Below, one piece after another: positions 32,874-42,044 of a stretch of 64,000 nt of DNA (position 1 is its first letter; each line of letters begins with the position of its first letter). Origin of the DNA: Thiomicrorhabdus sp965603495. GTDB taxonomy: Bacteria > Pseudomonadota > Gammaproteobacteria > Thiomicrospirales > Thiomicrospiraceae. The translations under genes and the position numbers were made by a program. The notes beneath the pieces were generated by a model. It worked only from the letters and a program-made list of their open reading frames with translations. It was not told the DNA's origin and searched no databases. The stretch covers positions 1 through 64,000 of the forward strand of contig CBFDDF010000010.1 of the NCBI GenBank assembly GCA_965603495.1, written 5' to 3'.

Positions 32874-32977
32874 GTGGAGTGGTCTTAAGTGTTTAAATAG
32901 GTTTGCTAGAAGGTTTTCTAGGGTGCTTGCTAAATTAGACAGATCTATTTAGACAGACGTACTCAATCGAATAGAAA

Positions 32978-34024
32978 TTACTCTTGATGGATACCTAAGG
33001 CCGTTTCTAGATTATATTGCTGTAGCTGGTTTTTGAAATTAATGGCCAGTTGTTGTTGCGCTTGTTGCAAGCTCAGGCCTTGGCCTTTAAGGCTGAATTG
33101 ATTGCCGCCAGAGGATTGATTTGCCTCAGTGGTTGCAAGCTCAACTCGCTCTCGCAAAATAATAAAATCATAGGCTTTGGTCTGTTTTAAGCTGGTTATG
33201 ATGTCAATGACATTGGTTGCCTCAGCGGCATTCTGAGTGGTTTTTAAACCGGCTTGTAATAATTTATCACTCACGGCTTTTTCAATATGCTTAGCGGTCG
33301 GTGGGTGATTGATATAAAAAACAGTCTGTTGTTGTGACTTGGCAAAGTTGGATTGCACGTCATTCAGATAGTTTTGGTAGGGTTGGACATTCGTTGAACT
33401 TCTTAACGTTAATAAAGCCGATAGGTTGTTATTAAATTCCGCTAAGTTTTGTTGTTGTTTTGCATAAAACTGAAAGTGACTAAACCCCGTGGTGCTGGAT
33501 AGACCCAATTTTTCGGTTTCGTACTGTCTGATCTGTTGGTCAAGAGTTTGCTGCAAAGATTTGCGAAGCAACAATTTATGAGAACTCACCAGGGCTAAAA
33601 ACTGTTGATAACCAAAATGTTTGAATTCAACAATTTGATACTGGTTTAGCGTTATTTTGTGAATGGTTGATTCTATTGTTTGTTGATTGATTTCTTCATT
33701 GTAGCGATAGGCTGAAGTGTATTGCGTTTTGATGAGTTTTTCATTGGCGTGAATTTCAGTGCCTAACTTGCCTGCGAGATTGCTTAGGGCTGATTGAATA
33801 GCATCGTCCTTAGTTTTGCCTTCACCCAAGCCAAACAGAGTCACTTCATTATCCTTAGGAGGCGATATAAACCAGGCAGGGATTATTTGAGTCGGCTGTG
33901 CGATCGGTTGTACGGTCGGCTTGGATTGTTGGCAACCTGTCACCAATAGGGCGGTGTATACAACCACCAACCCCATTGCGAACGATTTAAAGCGAGCAGT
34001 TGTCTGAGATCGATTATTTTTCAA
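32978..34024 (-). CDS. LPP20-family outer-membrane-type lipoprotein
   Basis: 348 residues. A signal sequence and lipobox are visible (LVVVYTALLVTGC). The LPP20 domain follows at about 45-160 (PAWFISPPKDNEVTLFGLGEGKTKDDAIQSALSNLAGKL), then a Gln-rich helical region. The start appears to be TTG at 34024, overlapping the end of the upstream CsgG-like gene by 11 bases. That start keeps the Lys/Arg n-region of the signal. It is probably co-transcribed with the CsgG-like gene. Function unknown; relatives are surface lipoproteins. Confidence 0.72.
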   Translation of the reverse strand: MKNNRSQTTARFKSFAMGLVVVYTALLVTGCQQSKPTVQPIAQPTQIIPAWFISPPKDNEVTLFGLGEGKTKDDAIQSALSNLAGKLGTEIHANEKLIKTQYTSAYRYNEEINQQTIESTIHKITLNQYQIVEFKHFGYQQFLALVSSHKLLLRKSLQQTLDQQIRQYETEKLGLSSTTGFSHFQFYAKQQQNLAEFNNNLSALLTLRSSTNVQPYQNYLNDVQSNFAKSQQQTVFYINHPPTAKHIEKAVSDKLLQAGLKTTQNAAEATNVIDIITSLKQTKAYDFIILRERVELATTEANQSSGGNQFSLKGQGLSLQQAQQQLAINFKNQLQQYNLETALGIHQE

Positions 34025-35012
34025 TTTCGGTCATTGCCTGTTGGTGTTTTGAAATCGCTTGGTCAATTCTAATCAATGCTTGGTTGATTGCCTCGACAGG
34101 TTCCTTCTGCAGCTGGTCAGATAATAAATATAATCTTTTAGCTTCTTGATATTCACCTTGAGCTTCTTTGACGACCCCTAGGTTATAGCTTGCGGCATAG
34201 GAGAGAGATTGGGTATCGAATACCAATTGGCTAAAGAGAGATTCAGCTTTGTCCAATCGGCCTGCTTCTACAAAGTCAATTCCGTTCTCTAGGGTACTTT
34301 TCTGGATGTCACTATACTGGATGTCTGCTTCATCTATGAGTGTGATGTTTTTATAGACATAACTAGGGGATATTTTATTGACGAACTCGCTGGCAATGCT
34401 ATTAGCATAAGATTGCCAAGTGGCCGACGTTGATGGGAATTGGTAACTTCTATCAGGACAACGTTCCCAACTATCGGAACGACTCAGGTTGTCGCTGTAT
34501 ATAATCTTAGAGGACTCTACTTCAATCATTTGAATATTGGCACTTAATGAAATCGTTCGGTTCATGCAACGTACATGATATTTTCTAAGCTCTTTACACT
34601 TCTTATCGATGCACTCACTTCTTTCTTTGCTGAACCACTTATCTTGATAAGTTTGTGACGTGACTTCTCCGGTCACAAAAGCCTGAGCGCCCACTAATTC
34701 ACCCAGTTGAACGGATTTTTGCTCATTCGTCAGACCAGAATGTTGAAAGGTTTGTTCATTAAGCAGCTGTTGAATGTTTTTACGGTCAAGTACGGTAAAG
34801 TAAGGCTTGTTATTCAGGGTCATTTGATTCAGTTTGGATTCAATCGTACCAGTTAGGCCAACGTCATCATGTTTAAAGTCATTGACGGCGATCTGTTTCA
34901 AGTTAGCGGCATGGGGGATTTCAGAAGGTTCTAAATATTGAATCTTAGTGGTTGTCGAGCAAGCGGTCACTAAGACGGTCATTGAAAGCAGAGCGATTGT
35001 TTTTAAATTCAT
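34014..35012 (-). CDS. CsgG/HfaB-like lipoprotein with C-terminal TPR-like region
   Basis: About 332 residues from ATG 35012 (the frame is open 17 codons further upstream, but this ATG begins a clean signal: MNLKTIALLSMTVLVTACS with lipobox TAC). The middle resembles the CsgG fold (LKQIAVNDFKHDD, FTVLDRKNIQQLLNEQTFQH, GELVGAQAFVTGEVTSQTYQ). A four-Cys insert (ECIDKKCKELRKYHVRC) and a TPR-like tail (AASYNLGVVKEAQGEYQEAK) follow. CsgG-type proteins form outer-membrane secretion pores, but no curli genes are near. Confidence 0.75.
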   Translation of the reverse strand: MNLKTIALLSMTVLVTACSTTTKIQYLEPSEIPHAANLKQIAVNDFKHDDVGLTGTIESKLNQMTLNNKPYFTVLDRKNIQQLLNEQTFQHSGLTNEQKSVQLGELVGAQAFVTGEVTSQTYQDKWFSKERSECIDKKCKELRKYHVRCMNRTISLSANIQMIEVESSKIIYSDNLSRSDSWERCPDRSYQFPSTSATWQSYANSIASEFVNKISPSYVYKNITLIDEADIQYSDIQKSTLENGIDFVEAGRLDKAESLFSQLVFDTQSLSYAASYNLGVVKEAQGEYQEAKRLYLLSDQLQKEPVEAINQALIRIDQAISKHQQAMTEIEK

Positions 35013-35212
35013 AATGTACCCATTTATTTTAAAATTAAGTGATTGCGTATTGAATGGCGACAAATTTCACTAAAGGTGTCTTTGGCAATATGATAGCGAG
35101 TTTTATGAGCAAGTAGATACGTAATGTTACAAATCCATACTATCTTCATCATCCTTACAGTGCTATATCGGTTATATTATGGCTGAAATTACTTAAAACA
35201 GAGGTCATAAAA

Positions 35213-35821
35213 ATGAAACTTAATCATACACGTTTACTGCTTGGTTTTTTAGCAACAACACTGCTCGGCACACTCACGGCTTGTTCAAGTACGCCTACGG
35301 CCACTGATATTGCAGAAGAGCAAGCTGAGATTGCAGAAATTAGAGCCGAAGCACAGAAAGAGCAAGCTGAGCGCAATCAGGCCATGATGGAAAAAGAGAT
35401 GGAATCTCTACCTTCATGGGTCGTCGAGCCACCAAAAGCAGATAGTACGGGTTTTTATGGTGTGGGTTTAGCATCTGATTTGGATTTGCTGAATGCCATG
35501 AGAAAAGCGAAACTTCAAGGGGCTTATGAATTAGCACAAACCATGAAGTCGGAGTTGTCAGGTGAAGATACCATGACCGGTTCAGGTGAAGGTGAATACC
35601 GTTATGTGATTAACAATTTTGTTGATAAGGTCAATCTTTCTGGAGCCGAATTGGTTAAACAGATCGTAGATCCTGTGGATGGAAAATACAAAGCTTATGT
35701 GCTGATGAAGTATCCATATAGCCAGTTTAATCAGGTTTTAAAAGATCAAGGTTCGAACAAAGCAGAAATGAAGACGCTGGATGAAGCCTATCAGCGTTTG
35801 ATGGCCAAAGTAGAGCGGTAA
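35213..35821 (+). CDS. Small LPP20-family lipoprotein
   Basis: 202 residues with a lipoprotein signal (LLGFLATTLLGTLTACSS), then a Glu/Ala-rich coiled coil (EEQAEIAEIRAEAQKEQAER) and an LPP20-type domain (LPSWVVEPPKADSTGFYGVG...LLNAMRKAKLQGAYELAQ). It is divergent from the CsgG-like/LPP20 pair, so all three probably serve one envelope assembly. GAGGT lies upstream of the ATG. Confidence 0.8.
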   Translation: MKLNHTRLLLGFLATTLLGTLTACSSTPTATDIAEEQAEIAEIRAEAQKEQAERNQAMMEKEMESLPSWVVEPPKADSTGFYGVGLASDLDLLNAMRKAKLQGAYELAQTMKSELSGEDTMTGSGEGEYRYVINNFVDKVNLSGAELVKQIVDPVDGKYKAYVLMKYPYSQFNQVLKDQGSNKAEMKTLDEAYQRLMAKVER

Positions 35822-35862
35822 ATTGGCGCTAGATTAACGCTCTAATAAGGGCGTTATTCGTC

Positions 35863-35894
35863 ATAAAAAAGCACTTTTTTAAGTGCTTTTTTTT
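35863..35894. terminator. Bidirectional terminator
   Basis: AAAAAAGCACTT at 35865-35876 pairs with AAGTGCTTTTTT at 35881-35892, with T or A runs on both sides. It separates the LPP20 gene from the convergent pseudouridine synthase gene. Confidence 0.88.
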
Positions 35895-35923
35895 GTCCTT
35901 AAATTTGTGTATTTTTCTTTCTT

Positions 35924-36601
35924 TTAGAAAGGACAAGGGCTCATGCCATAGATTCTTTCACCCGTAATTGGGTGGTCAAATTCAATGGTGGTGGCGTGTA
36001 ACATGAGGCGGTTAGCCATAAAAAAAGCCTCGTCAGAAGCATACAGATCACAGCCCAAAATAGGGTGGCCGAACGCTTCGCTATGCACCCGTAACTGATG
36101 AGTGCGCCCAGTTATCGGGTTGAACTCTACTCGGGTTGTAAGTTTCCCTTTCTCATCACTTTGTAAACGTTCAATCACCCGATAATCTGTTAAGGCTTTT
36201 TTACCGGTTTCATAACAGACCTTCTGTACTGGAAACTGACCTTTGCCAATCGGAAAATCCATGCTGCCGGTGTCTTCTTTTAAATGACCATGCAAAATTG
36301 CCGTATAGGTTTTAGTCACGGTTCGATCTTGAAACTGATTGCCAATCGCGGCATTAATGGCTTTATTCAAAGCCACAATCATAATGCCAGATGTGCCAAA
36401 ATCCAGACGATGAATCAGCGTCGCCGTCGGGAACTCTTTAACCAAACGTGAATGTACCGAGTCTTGATTGTGTGGCGGTTTACTCGACAGGCTTAATAGT
36501 CGGGTGGGCTTATTAATCAACAGCAGGTATTCGTCTTGATAGAGGATTTCAATCTCTTCATGGCAAACAGGAACAATAAATGGATCAGCTTGTGGTTGCA
36601 T
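35924..36601 (-). CDS. rluA: RluA-family pseudouridine synthase (RluA-like)
   Basis: 225 residues. The catalytic motif HRLDFGTSGIMI holds the essential Asp. The later GRTHQLRVH, HPILGCDLYA and MLHATTIEFDHPITGE segments and the short length without an S4 domain point to RluA itself, which modifies 23S rRNA U746 and tRNA U32, rather than RluC or RluD. Specificity is inferred from length and the N- and C-terminal wording. Confidence 0.82.
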   Translation of the reverse strand: MQPQADPFIVPVCHEEIEILYQDEYLLLINKPTRLLSLSSKPPHNQDSVHSRLVKEFPTATLIHRLDFGTSGIMIVALNKAINAAIGNQFQDRTVTKTYTAILHGHLKEDTGSMDFPIGKGQFPVQKVCYETGKKALTDYRVIERLQSDEKGKLTTRVEFNPITGRTHQLRVHSEAFGHPILGCDLYASDEAFFMANRLMLHATTIEFDHPITGERIYGMSPCPF

Positions 36602-36710
36602 AGGGTGTCGATTTAGGACTTGGTTTTGGGGGAGGGCGAATTATACCAAAATAAGCACAGTGCCTTTTAGATTGAATAGATTAAGGTTCAGGGGTACTCA
36701 AAAACGGAAG

Positions 36711-36724
36711 TTACCAGGCCTGGT
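36711..36724. repeat. Isolated ACCAGGCCTGGT core
   Basis: TTACCAGGCCTGGTAG lies in the spacer between rluA and the TIGR03790 gene, which are divergent here. No long hairpin arms flank it. Confidence 0.85.
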
Positions 36725-36853
36725 AGGTTTATAAAATGATTAAAAATGAATCTTTTCTGCTCTCTTGTTTGCTCATTTTAAGTAATCGATCTGTGTTTAT
36801 TGTGATATGTTTAATGGCATTAGATAGATGTATAAGATTCATAGGAAGAGAGT

Positions 36854-38176
36854 GTGCAGATACGAAAAAGTTTAAGCCTGTTTTTGTTACTACTGAGTGT
36901 CAGTTGGTTACCGTTTGCGAATGCTCAAAAGCCCCAAGTTGAACTGCCTAGCTACGGCATAAACAGCCAAAATTTGGCGGTCATTGTGAAACGGGGTGAT
37001 TTGTTGTCGGTGCAAACGGCTGAATATTATCAGCAGCAACGGCATATTCCCATCGAACATATTTACACAGTGGATCTGCCGGACACTGACTCAATGGGCG
37101 TGGCTCAATTTAAAACCGTGTACACGACTCTAATGCAGCAGATGCCGGATGATATTCAAGGTTTGCTGTTGACTTGGCAAAAACCTTATCGAGTGGGAAG
37201 TATGTCAGTGACCAGCGCCTTTAGCTTTGGATTTGATTCTAAATATGGTCAGACCTATGGAAAAGGCTGTCGACCGACGGCTAATAGCCCGTATTTTAAT
37301 AGTTTCAGCACACAGCCTTGGCAAGACTTGGGAATGCGACCTAGTATGCTGTTAACGGGGCGTAACTTCCAAGACATAAAAAGTTTGATTGATCGCGGTG
37401 TGGCATCAGATGGCAAAATGCCGATGGGCAGTGCTTATTTAGTAAGAACTTCCGATCGAGCGCGCAGTACCCGTGCAGGTGCTTTTAAGCAGTTGGCCGA
37501 TCACTGGAACTATAACGATGAAGTACGGGTGGAATACATTGATCGTTCTCAAAAGGATGCGCCGGATTATTTGCAGGGCATGAAGGATGTCATGTTGTAT
37601 CAGACGGGTGGTGCCAAGATTCAATTTATTAACGACAATGTCTATCTCCCCGGCGCAATCGCTGACCACTTAACGTCAGTAGGGGGTGCAGGCTTAAGTG
37701 TTAAAGGCCAGATGAAAGCGTTTCGCTGGTTAGAGGCGGGCGCGACGGGTAGTTATGGTGCTGTGATTGAACCCTGTAATTTCCCCGCTAAATTTCCAAA
37801 TCCAATTTTCATATTGCCGCATTATTTGGGCGGAGAAACCTTATTAGAGTCTTATTGGAAGTCGGTTGAACAACCGGGAGAGGGTTTGTTTGTCGGCGAA
37901 CCTTTGGCGAGGCCTTTTGGATCTAACAAACTGCTCTATACGGATAAAATGGTGCTCATCAAAACCCGTTTACTCAAAGCTTTAAGACCTTATCAGGTGT
38001 TTGCTTGGGATAAACAGAGTCAAAAATATAAGCGTATCAAAGCCAAGATAGGCGTTGAGAAAGACACTAAAAATGTGGTGATACAGTTTAAACGTGTAAG
38101 AGGTGACGTCAGTGTTGACATAAGACCTGATCGTTACAAAATTGTTGATCCCTTGATGGCAGCAATGTCGAAGTAA
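36854..38176 (+). CDS. TIGR03790-family exported protein
   Basis: 440 residues with a signal peptide (RKSLSLFLLLLSVSWLPFAN, cleavage at NAQ). The family pattern is clear: NLAVIVKRGDLLSVQTAEYY, PIEHIYTVDLPDTD, QGLLLTWQKPYRV, a long middle part, and GATGSYGAVIEPCNFPAKFP...YLGGETLLESYWKSVEQPGEGLFVGEPLARPFG. The function of TIGR03790 is unknown. The start is GTG with AGGAAGAG. It converges on the CARF nuclease gene with only two bases between stops and no terminator. Confidence 0.82.
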   Translation: MQIRKSLSLFLLLLSVSWLPFANAQKPQVELPSYGINSQNLAVIVKRGDLLSVQTAEYYQQQRHIPIEHIYTVDLPDTDSMGVAQFKTVYTTLMQQMPDDIQGLLLTWQKPYRVGSMSVTSAFSFGFDSKYGQTYGKGCRPTANSPYFNSFSTQPWQDLGMRPSMLLTGRNFQDIKSLIDRGVASDGKMPMGSAYLVRTSDRARSTRAGAFKQLADHWNYNDEVRVEYIDRSQKDAPDYLQGMKDVMLYQTGGAKIQFINDNVYLPGAIADHLTSVGGAGLSVKGQMKAFRWLEAGATGSYGAVIEPCNFPAKFPNPIFILPHYLGGETLLESYWKSVEQPGEGLFVGEPLARPFGSNKLLYTDKMVLIKTRLLKALRPYQVFAWDKQSQKYKRIKAKIGVEKDTKNVVIQFKRVRGDVSVDIRPDRYKIVDPLMAAMSK

Positions 38177-38178
38177 GT

Positions 38179-39396
38179 TTATTCCTTACGTTGCGCTGTA
38201 TGACTGATTTCATTGAGAATCCAGTTTTTGAGATGGCTTTTTAAGTCCATTAGCTGTTTGCCATCAATCACACCGACATTAAGCAGATTGGCTTTGTTAA
38301 GGTTGGCACCAATGTCTTCAGTCGTCACTAAAAGTCCATGTGCCGTTATGCCGCCAAGTCGGTTTTTTAAGCTGTCTAATCTTTGCAAATGTAAGTTTAC
38401 ATTAACGTTCGCCCCGGTTTTACACTCCACAACAAACAGTTGATTATTGGCAATAAACAGCACATCGGCTTCATCATGGGCGTTTTCACGTTGTAACTTG
38501 ACGCCAAAAGCGACATCTTTCAGCTTAGGAATTTCTGCTTTGAGTTCTAATATCGCACGATAGGTATAGTACTCTAACCAACCGCCTTCAAAAAAGGTGC
38601 GTTTCCAACCATCTTTTTCAGGCCTTGGACTGATTTCATTGTCGTTAATATTTAAGAAGAGTATATTTTGATTGTGCAGTTTACGCAGAAAACCCACTAA
38701 TAAATCGGCTTTAATTCGCGTGTGGGAATTGATCTCTTTTAAATGATATTGCTCATTGTGTAAGACAAGTTGTAAAGATTTACCTCGTGCAAAGCGCGTT
38801 GAAAAAACCTGATAAGTGGACAGCGCATGTTGTTGCAGAATAATTTTTTGAATGGCATTCACCAGGCCATTGGCAAAGCTTGCTTGGCTGGGCGTTAACT
38901 TAACAGCATCCATGTGTTCTATGCCGTGCGCATGCAAAAACTCTTCAAGTTGAATATTGTCAGCAATATTAAACTCAGCTAGGCCATTGGGTTGAATCCA
39001 TTTGAATTGATCATTTGGTAACAGATAATAGAGCCCAACGGGCGTGTTTTCAAAGGCCTTGAAGACACTAAGCGTATACATCTTTCCGGCACAGCTGATA
39101 TTGATGGCAAGCTGTTCGTAGGGTATGTCTTTTACCAGGTCTTTCAGGTCACTAACAATGTCGCTAATCTCAAAAGCGGGTTCTATGGGCCTAAGCTCGG
39201 CCTTGATCTTATGTGCATTGTAGATGGTCTTGAGTCGCTTGGCGTTTTCAACATGGTTGGGTGTGTAGGCAATCAACACACTTTTTACAATCAACCGCTC
39301 ATCTAATATAGGCCCTAAGTTGGGTGTCATTTCACGATCTGCGAAAACAAGGTGTGTGCTGTATTGATTAATCATGTCAGAATTTTTGGTTGGCAT
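38179..39396 (-). CDS. CARF-domain PD-(D/E)xK nuclease, DUF1887 (Card1/Can2-like), without CRISPR
   Basis: 405 residues. The N-terminal ~150 residues look like the CARF Rossmann fold of DUF1887 (STHLVFADREMTPNLGPILD, LAINISCAGKMYTLSVFKAF). A winged-helix-like linker follows, then a restriction-endonuclease-like domain with GGWLEYYTYRAI (Glu ~272), DEADVLF (Asp ~308) and VVECKTG (ExK ~323-325). Card1/Can2 enzymes cut DNA and/or RNA when cyclic tetra-adenylate from type III CRISPR binds the CARF domain; Vibrio VC1899 is a CRISPR-free relative. No cas gene or array is in this window, so the activating signal is open. All catalytic positions appear intact. Confidence 0.8.
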   Translation of the reverse strand: MPTKNSDMINQYSTHLVFADREMTPNLGPILDERLIVKSVLIAYTPNHVENAKRLKTIYNAHKIKAELRPIEPAFEISDIVSDLKDLVKDIPYEQLAINISCAGKMYTLSVFKAFENTPVGLYYLLPNDQFKWIQPNGLAEFNIADNIQLEEFLHAHGIEHMDAVKLTPSQASFANGLVNAIQKIILQQHALSTYQVFSTRFARGKSLQLVLHNEQYHLKEINSHTRIKADLLVGFLRKLHNQNILFLNINDNEISPRPEKDGWKRTFFEGGWLEYYTYRAILELKAEIPKLKDVAFGVKLQRENAHDEADVLFIANNQLFVVECKTGANVNVNLHLQRLDSLKNRLGGITAHGLLVTTEDIGANLNKANLLNVGVIDGKQLMDLKSHLKNWILNEISHTAQRKE

Positions 39397-39792
39397 CTTG
39401 GAGGCTTAATCCGCTTGAAAGTATGAGTTTAGTGGGACTGAAATAGTCACTGTTTTGGATGAAATATCTAAAAATACTGTAGCATGAAAATCGCTTTATT
39501 ACTCGGTTAAACCTAGATTACGTTGGGGGAAATAATAGCCCTGTTTAATCGCTGAGCTCAATAACAGACCGATCGAGTTTGTTATCGCTTTTTTATCGAA
39601 ACAACAGAGAGAGAGAGAGATAAGAAGCGATAAGGGTAATTAACTAAACAAGCTCAAGCAAACTTTAAAGCGATTATGGACGCCTGTATTATTGTATTAT
39701 ATGGCATTATATTCTACGCAAACTCTAAGCCAAATTTTAAAAAACAGAGAGCGATTCATGCGCCTCTTAATCCTTCATTATGAGAAACCTTT
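39397..39792. other. Non-coding gap with an AG microsatellite
   Basis: About 400 AT-rich bases between the CARF nuclease gene and a membrane protein gene. A short (AG)n run lies at 39606-39620. I see no gene and no repeat of the families found elsewhere. Confidence 0.5.
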
Positions 39793-40248
39793 ATGAAGAT
39801 ATTTTCCAATAAGATATTTTATAAAATTTACACCTTGGTGTTATTTAGCTTAGGGGCTTATTTCAGCTACGGCTTTCTGAATGCTTGGATGAACTCGCTT
39901 TCGGTAACCTCATTGAACGTTGCTTTTGGTATTATCGTGTTGCTCGTCGGCATACCTTTAGGGATCGCGGGTGCGATGGCGAATGATTCTGGAAGAGGTG
40001 GTTTTGGGACGACACTTTTACAGTTCCTGTTATTGTCCGTTCTGCCTGTTTATCTAATCGGCTTAGTGAGCAGTATTGCGGTACTTTACAGTGAGACCTT
40101 TGACGGTCAGCAGGAAATAGCCTTCTGGTTAGCCTCTCTAAGTGGGATTCATTTGCTCATTATTATAGTGTTTTTGACAGTGTTTTTTGGATGGACCGCA
40201 TTAGCAGAGAAATTCAGGTTGAAACCCAAAGCAGATGTAACCAAATAA
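39793..40248 (+). CDS. Hypothetical membrane protein with four segments
   Basis: 151 residues with hydrophobic stretches near 10-30, 40-65, 75-100 and 115-140, separated by short loops (GAMANDSGRGGFGTTLLQ). No family was recognised. It precedes the RNase HI gene by 42 bases in the same direction and could be co-transcribed with it. Confidence 0.65.
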   Translation: MKIFSNKIFYKIYTLVLFSLGAYFSYGFLNAWMNSLSVTSLNVAFGIIVLLVGIPLGIAGAMANDSGRGGFGTTLLQFLLLSVLPVYLIGLVSSIAVLYSETFDGQQEIAFWLASLSGIHLLIIIVFLTVFFGWTALAEKFRLKPKADVTK

Positions 40249-40289
40249 AAATACTGAAATAAAAATATCAATAACAAGGGTGAGCATTA

Positions 40290-41075
40290 ATGGCTAAAAA
40301 GTTTTATGTAGTTTGGCAAGGTAAAGTGCCTGGTATTTACACGGATTGGAATAGCTGTAAAAGTCAGGTTGATAAATTTGCGGGTGCAAAATATAAGTCG
40401 TTTCCAACGTTAGCCGAAGCCGAACAGGCCTATATCGGAGTGCATACGCAATCCAGTCAGAAATCCACAACTTCAAAAACAACGCCCGTCAAAAAGAAAG
40501 CGCCCTCTAAAGCCGCTACGGTCAAAACCTATACGGCGGCTGAAATAGCCACCATGCCGATTGAAGTCAAAATTTATACCGATGGCGGTTGCGATCCTAA
40601 TCCAGGTAAAGCGGGTTCGGGGATGGCGGTGTATCGTAATGAGGAAGTAGCGGAGCTTTGGTATGGTTTGTATAACCCAATGGGCACTAATAATACGGCA
40701 GAGTTAAACGCGTTACATCAAGCACTGATGTTGGCTCAAATTGAGAGCAATAATGATAAGTCGGTCGCGATTTTTTGTGACTCAAAATATTCGATTCAGT
40801 GCGTGACGCAGTGGGCGATTAATTGGCAGAAAAAAGGCTGGAAAAAAGCTGGCGGTGAAATTAAAAATTTAGAGTTGATTAAAGAGATGTTCGCTCTGCA
40901 TCAGCTGTTAAAAGACAGAGTGCAAGTGTTGCATGTCAACGGTCACGTTGGTGTGGAAGGCAATGAATTAGCGGATAGAATGTCTATTTTGGCCATTAAG
41001 GTCAAGGATACGAAATTCAACTGTTATCAAGAAAAAATTAATGTCACTGAGATTCTAAAAATGGAAGCGGGTTAA
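40290..41075 (+). CDS. rnhA: Ribonuclease HI with N-terminal hybrid-binding (viroplasmin) domain
   Basis: 261 residues. The first ~45 residues are a hybrid-binding domain (KFYVVWQGKVPGIYTDWNSC...FAGAKYKSFPTLAEAEQAY). A Lys/Thr/Ser-rich linker leads to the RNase H domain, with acidic sites YTDGGCDPNP, the Glu in NNTAELNAL, DSKYSIQ and a late HVGVEGNELADRM. It removes RNA from RNA/DNA hybrids. This eukaryote-like two-domain layout occurs in a minority of bacteria and coexists in some with a plain RnhA. Confidence 0.9.
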   Translation: MAKKFYVVWQGKVPGIYTDWNSCKSQVDKFAGAKYKSFPTLAEAEQAYIGVHTQSSQKSTTSKTTPVKKKAPSKAATVKTYTAAEIATMPIEVKIYTDGGCDPNPGKAGSGMAVYRNEEVAELWYGLYNPMGTNNTAELNALHQALMLAQIESNNDKSVAIFCDSKYSIQCVTQWAINWQKKGWKKAGGEIKNLELIKEMFALHQLLKDRVQVLHVNGHVGVEGNELADRMSILAIKVKDTKFNCYQEKINVTEILKMEAG

Positions 41076-41189
41076 TATTACTATTTAAACAATTTCATTT
41101 GTTTGTCATAAAGCGGTCATATCTCTGTTATTAATATCTCTTAAACTACGTTGGTTTATATATTTAATGTGATTTAAAAGGTAAGAGAA

Positions 41190-41765
41190 ATGAAAAAATT
41201 ATTAGTCGCTTTATCGGTTGCTGGCATGATGACAGGTTGTTCTACTGTACCAGAGAGTAACTCAGCCCAAGTAGAAGCAAAAGTTGTCGAAAAAACTGCT
41301 GTTGCGCCAAGTTTGAATAATGAAGATTTATTTGTAGTTTATCAAGACGGCCGAATGAATGTTTTTTATGATGCTGGCCTTTATAAAGAATTTCTTCAGA
41401 TTGGTGAGACTGCCTACCGTAAAACTTTCATTGGCGCGGGGCCTAAAGGTGAAACGCTTATGTATGGTTTGACTAAAGCGGATAAGAAGAAGTTGACAGG
41501 TATTCCTTCTATTGAAATGATGGAAGGTCGTTTAGCTGCAGCTGATGATTTCTACGGAGAGATCATTGCCGATGGTCGTATCAATGTCTTTGATGATTGG
41601 AAAATGTTCCAAATGTTTATGGCTCATGGTGAAGTGCCATTCCGTCTAACGGATATCGGTGCGGGTCCTAAGGGTGAAACAGTGGTTTATGCTTTAACAA
41701 AAGAGACTAAGAAAAAACGTCCTGAAGCATTGATCTCTAAGTTCAAAGCGTTTCAAGGTATGTAA
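41190..41765 (+). CDS. Hypothetical lipoprotein with two internal repeats
   Basis: 191 residues. The lipobox is in MMTGCSTV. The mature protein has two copies of a ~50-residue unit: LFVVYQDGRMNVFYDAGLYK...FIGAGPKGETLMYGLTKADKKK and FYGEIIADGRINVFDDWKMF...DIGAGPKGETVVYALTKETKKK. The GAGPKGET(L/V)(M/V)Y(G/A)LTK core is almost identical between them. No known family was recognised. It is probably an outer-membrane or periplasmic lipoprotein. Confidence 0.78.
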   Translation: MKKLLVALSVAGMMTGCSTVPESNSAQVEAKVVEKTAVAPSLNNEDLFVVYQDGRMNVFYDAGLYKEFLQIGETAYRKTFIGAGPKGETLMYGLTKADKKKLTGIPSIEMMEGRLAAADDFYGEIIADGRINVFDDWKMFQMFMAHGEVPFRLTDIGAGPKGETVVYALTKETKKKRPEALISKFKAFQGM

Positions 41766-41812
41766 TCGTTATTGGTTATAGAGCCTGTTAAAGGGCTTAA
41801 TAACAATGATGT

Positions 41813-41841
41813 AAAAAAACCGGGTTCTGCCCGGTTTTTTT
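41813..41841 (+). terminator. Intrinsic terminator of the repeat lipoprotein gene
   Basis: AAAAAACCGGGTTCTGCCCGG followed by TTTTTTT. Stem ACCGGG/CCCGGT with a short loop, about 50 bases after the stop codon. Confidence 0.88.
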
Positions 41842-41877
41842 ATGTCTGCAAGAAAGTCTATGTTGTTTGATAGATTG

Positions 41878-41889
41878 ACCAGGCCTGGT
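41878..41889. repeat. Isolated ACCAGGCCTGGT core
   Basis: TGACCAGGCCTGGTAGG lies in the spacer between the lipoprotein gene and the convergent efflux operon. No hairpin arms. Confidence 0.85.
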
Positions 41890-42044
41890 AGGTTTTAAAT
41901 GGATTCTGAACGTGTTTATAAAAAAATCAACTTTATAGGCACGCTTTTTAAATCCTACTTTAGAATAAAATAAGTGTGCAACACGATTAACTCAATCTGG
42001 TTTCGCGGTAGAGCGGAAGCCAGACGCCATTTATGGCAATGTAA

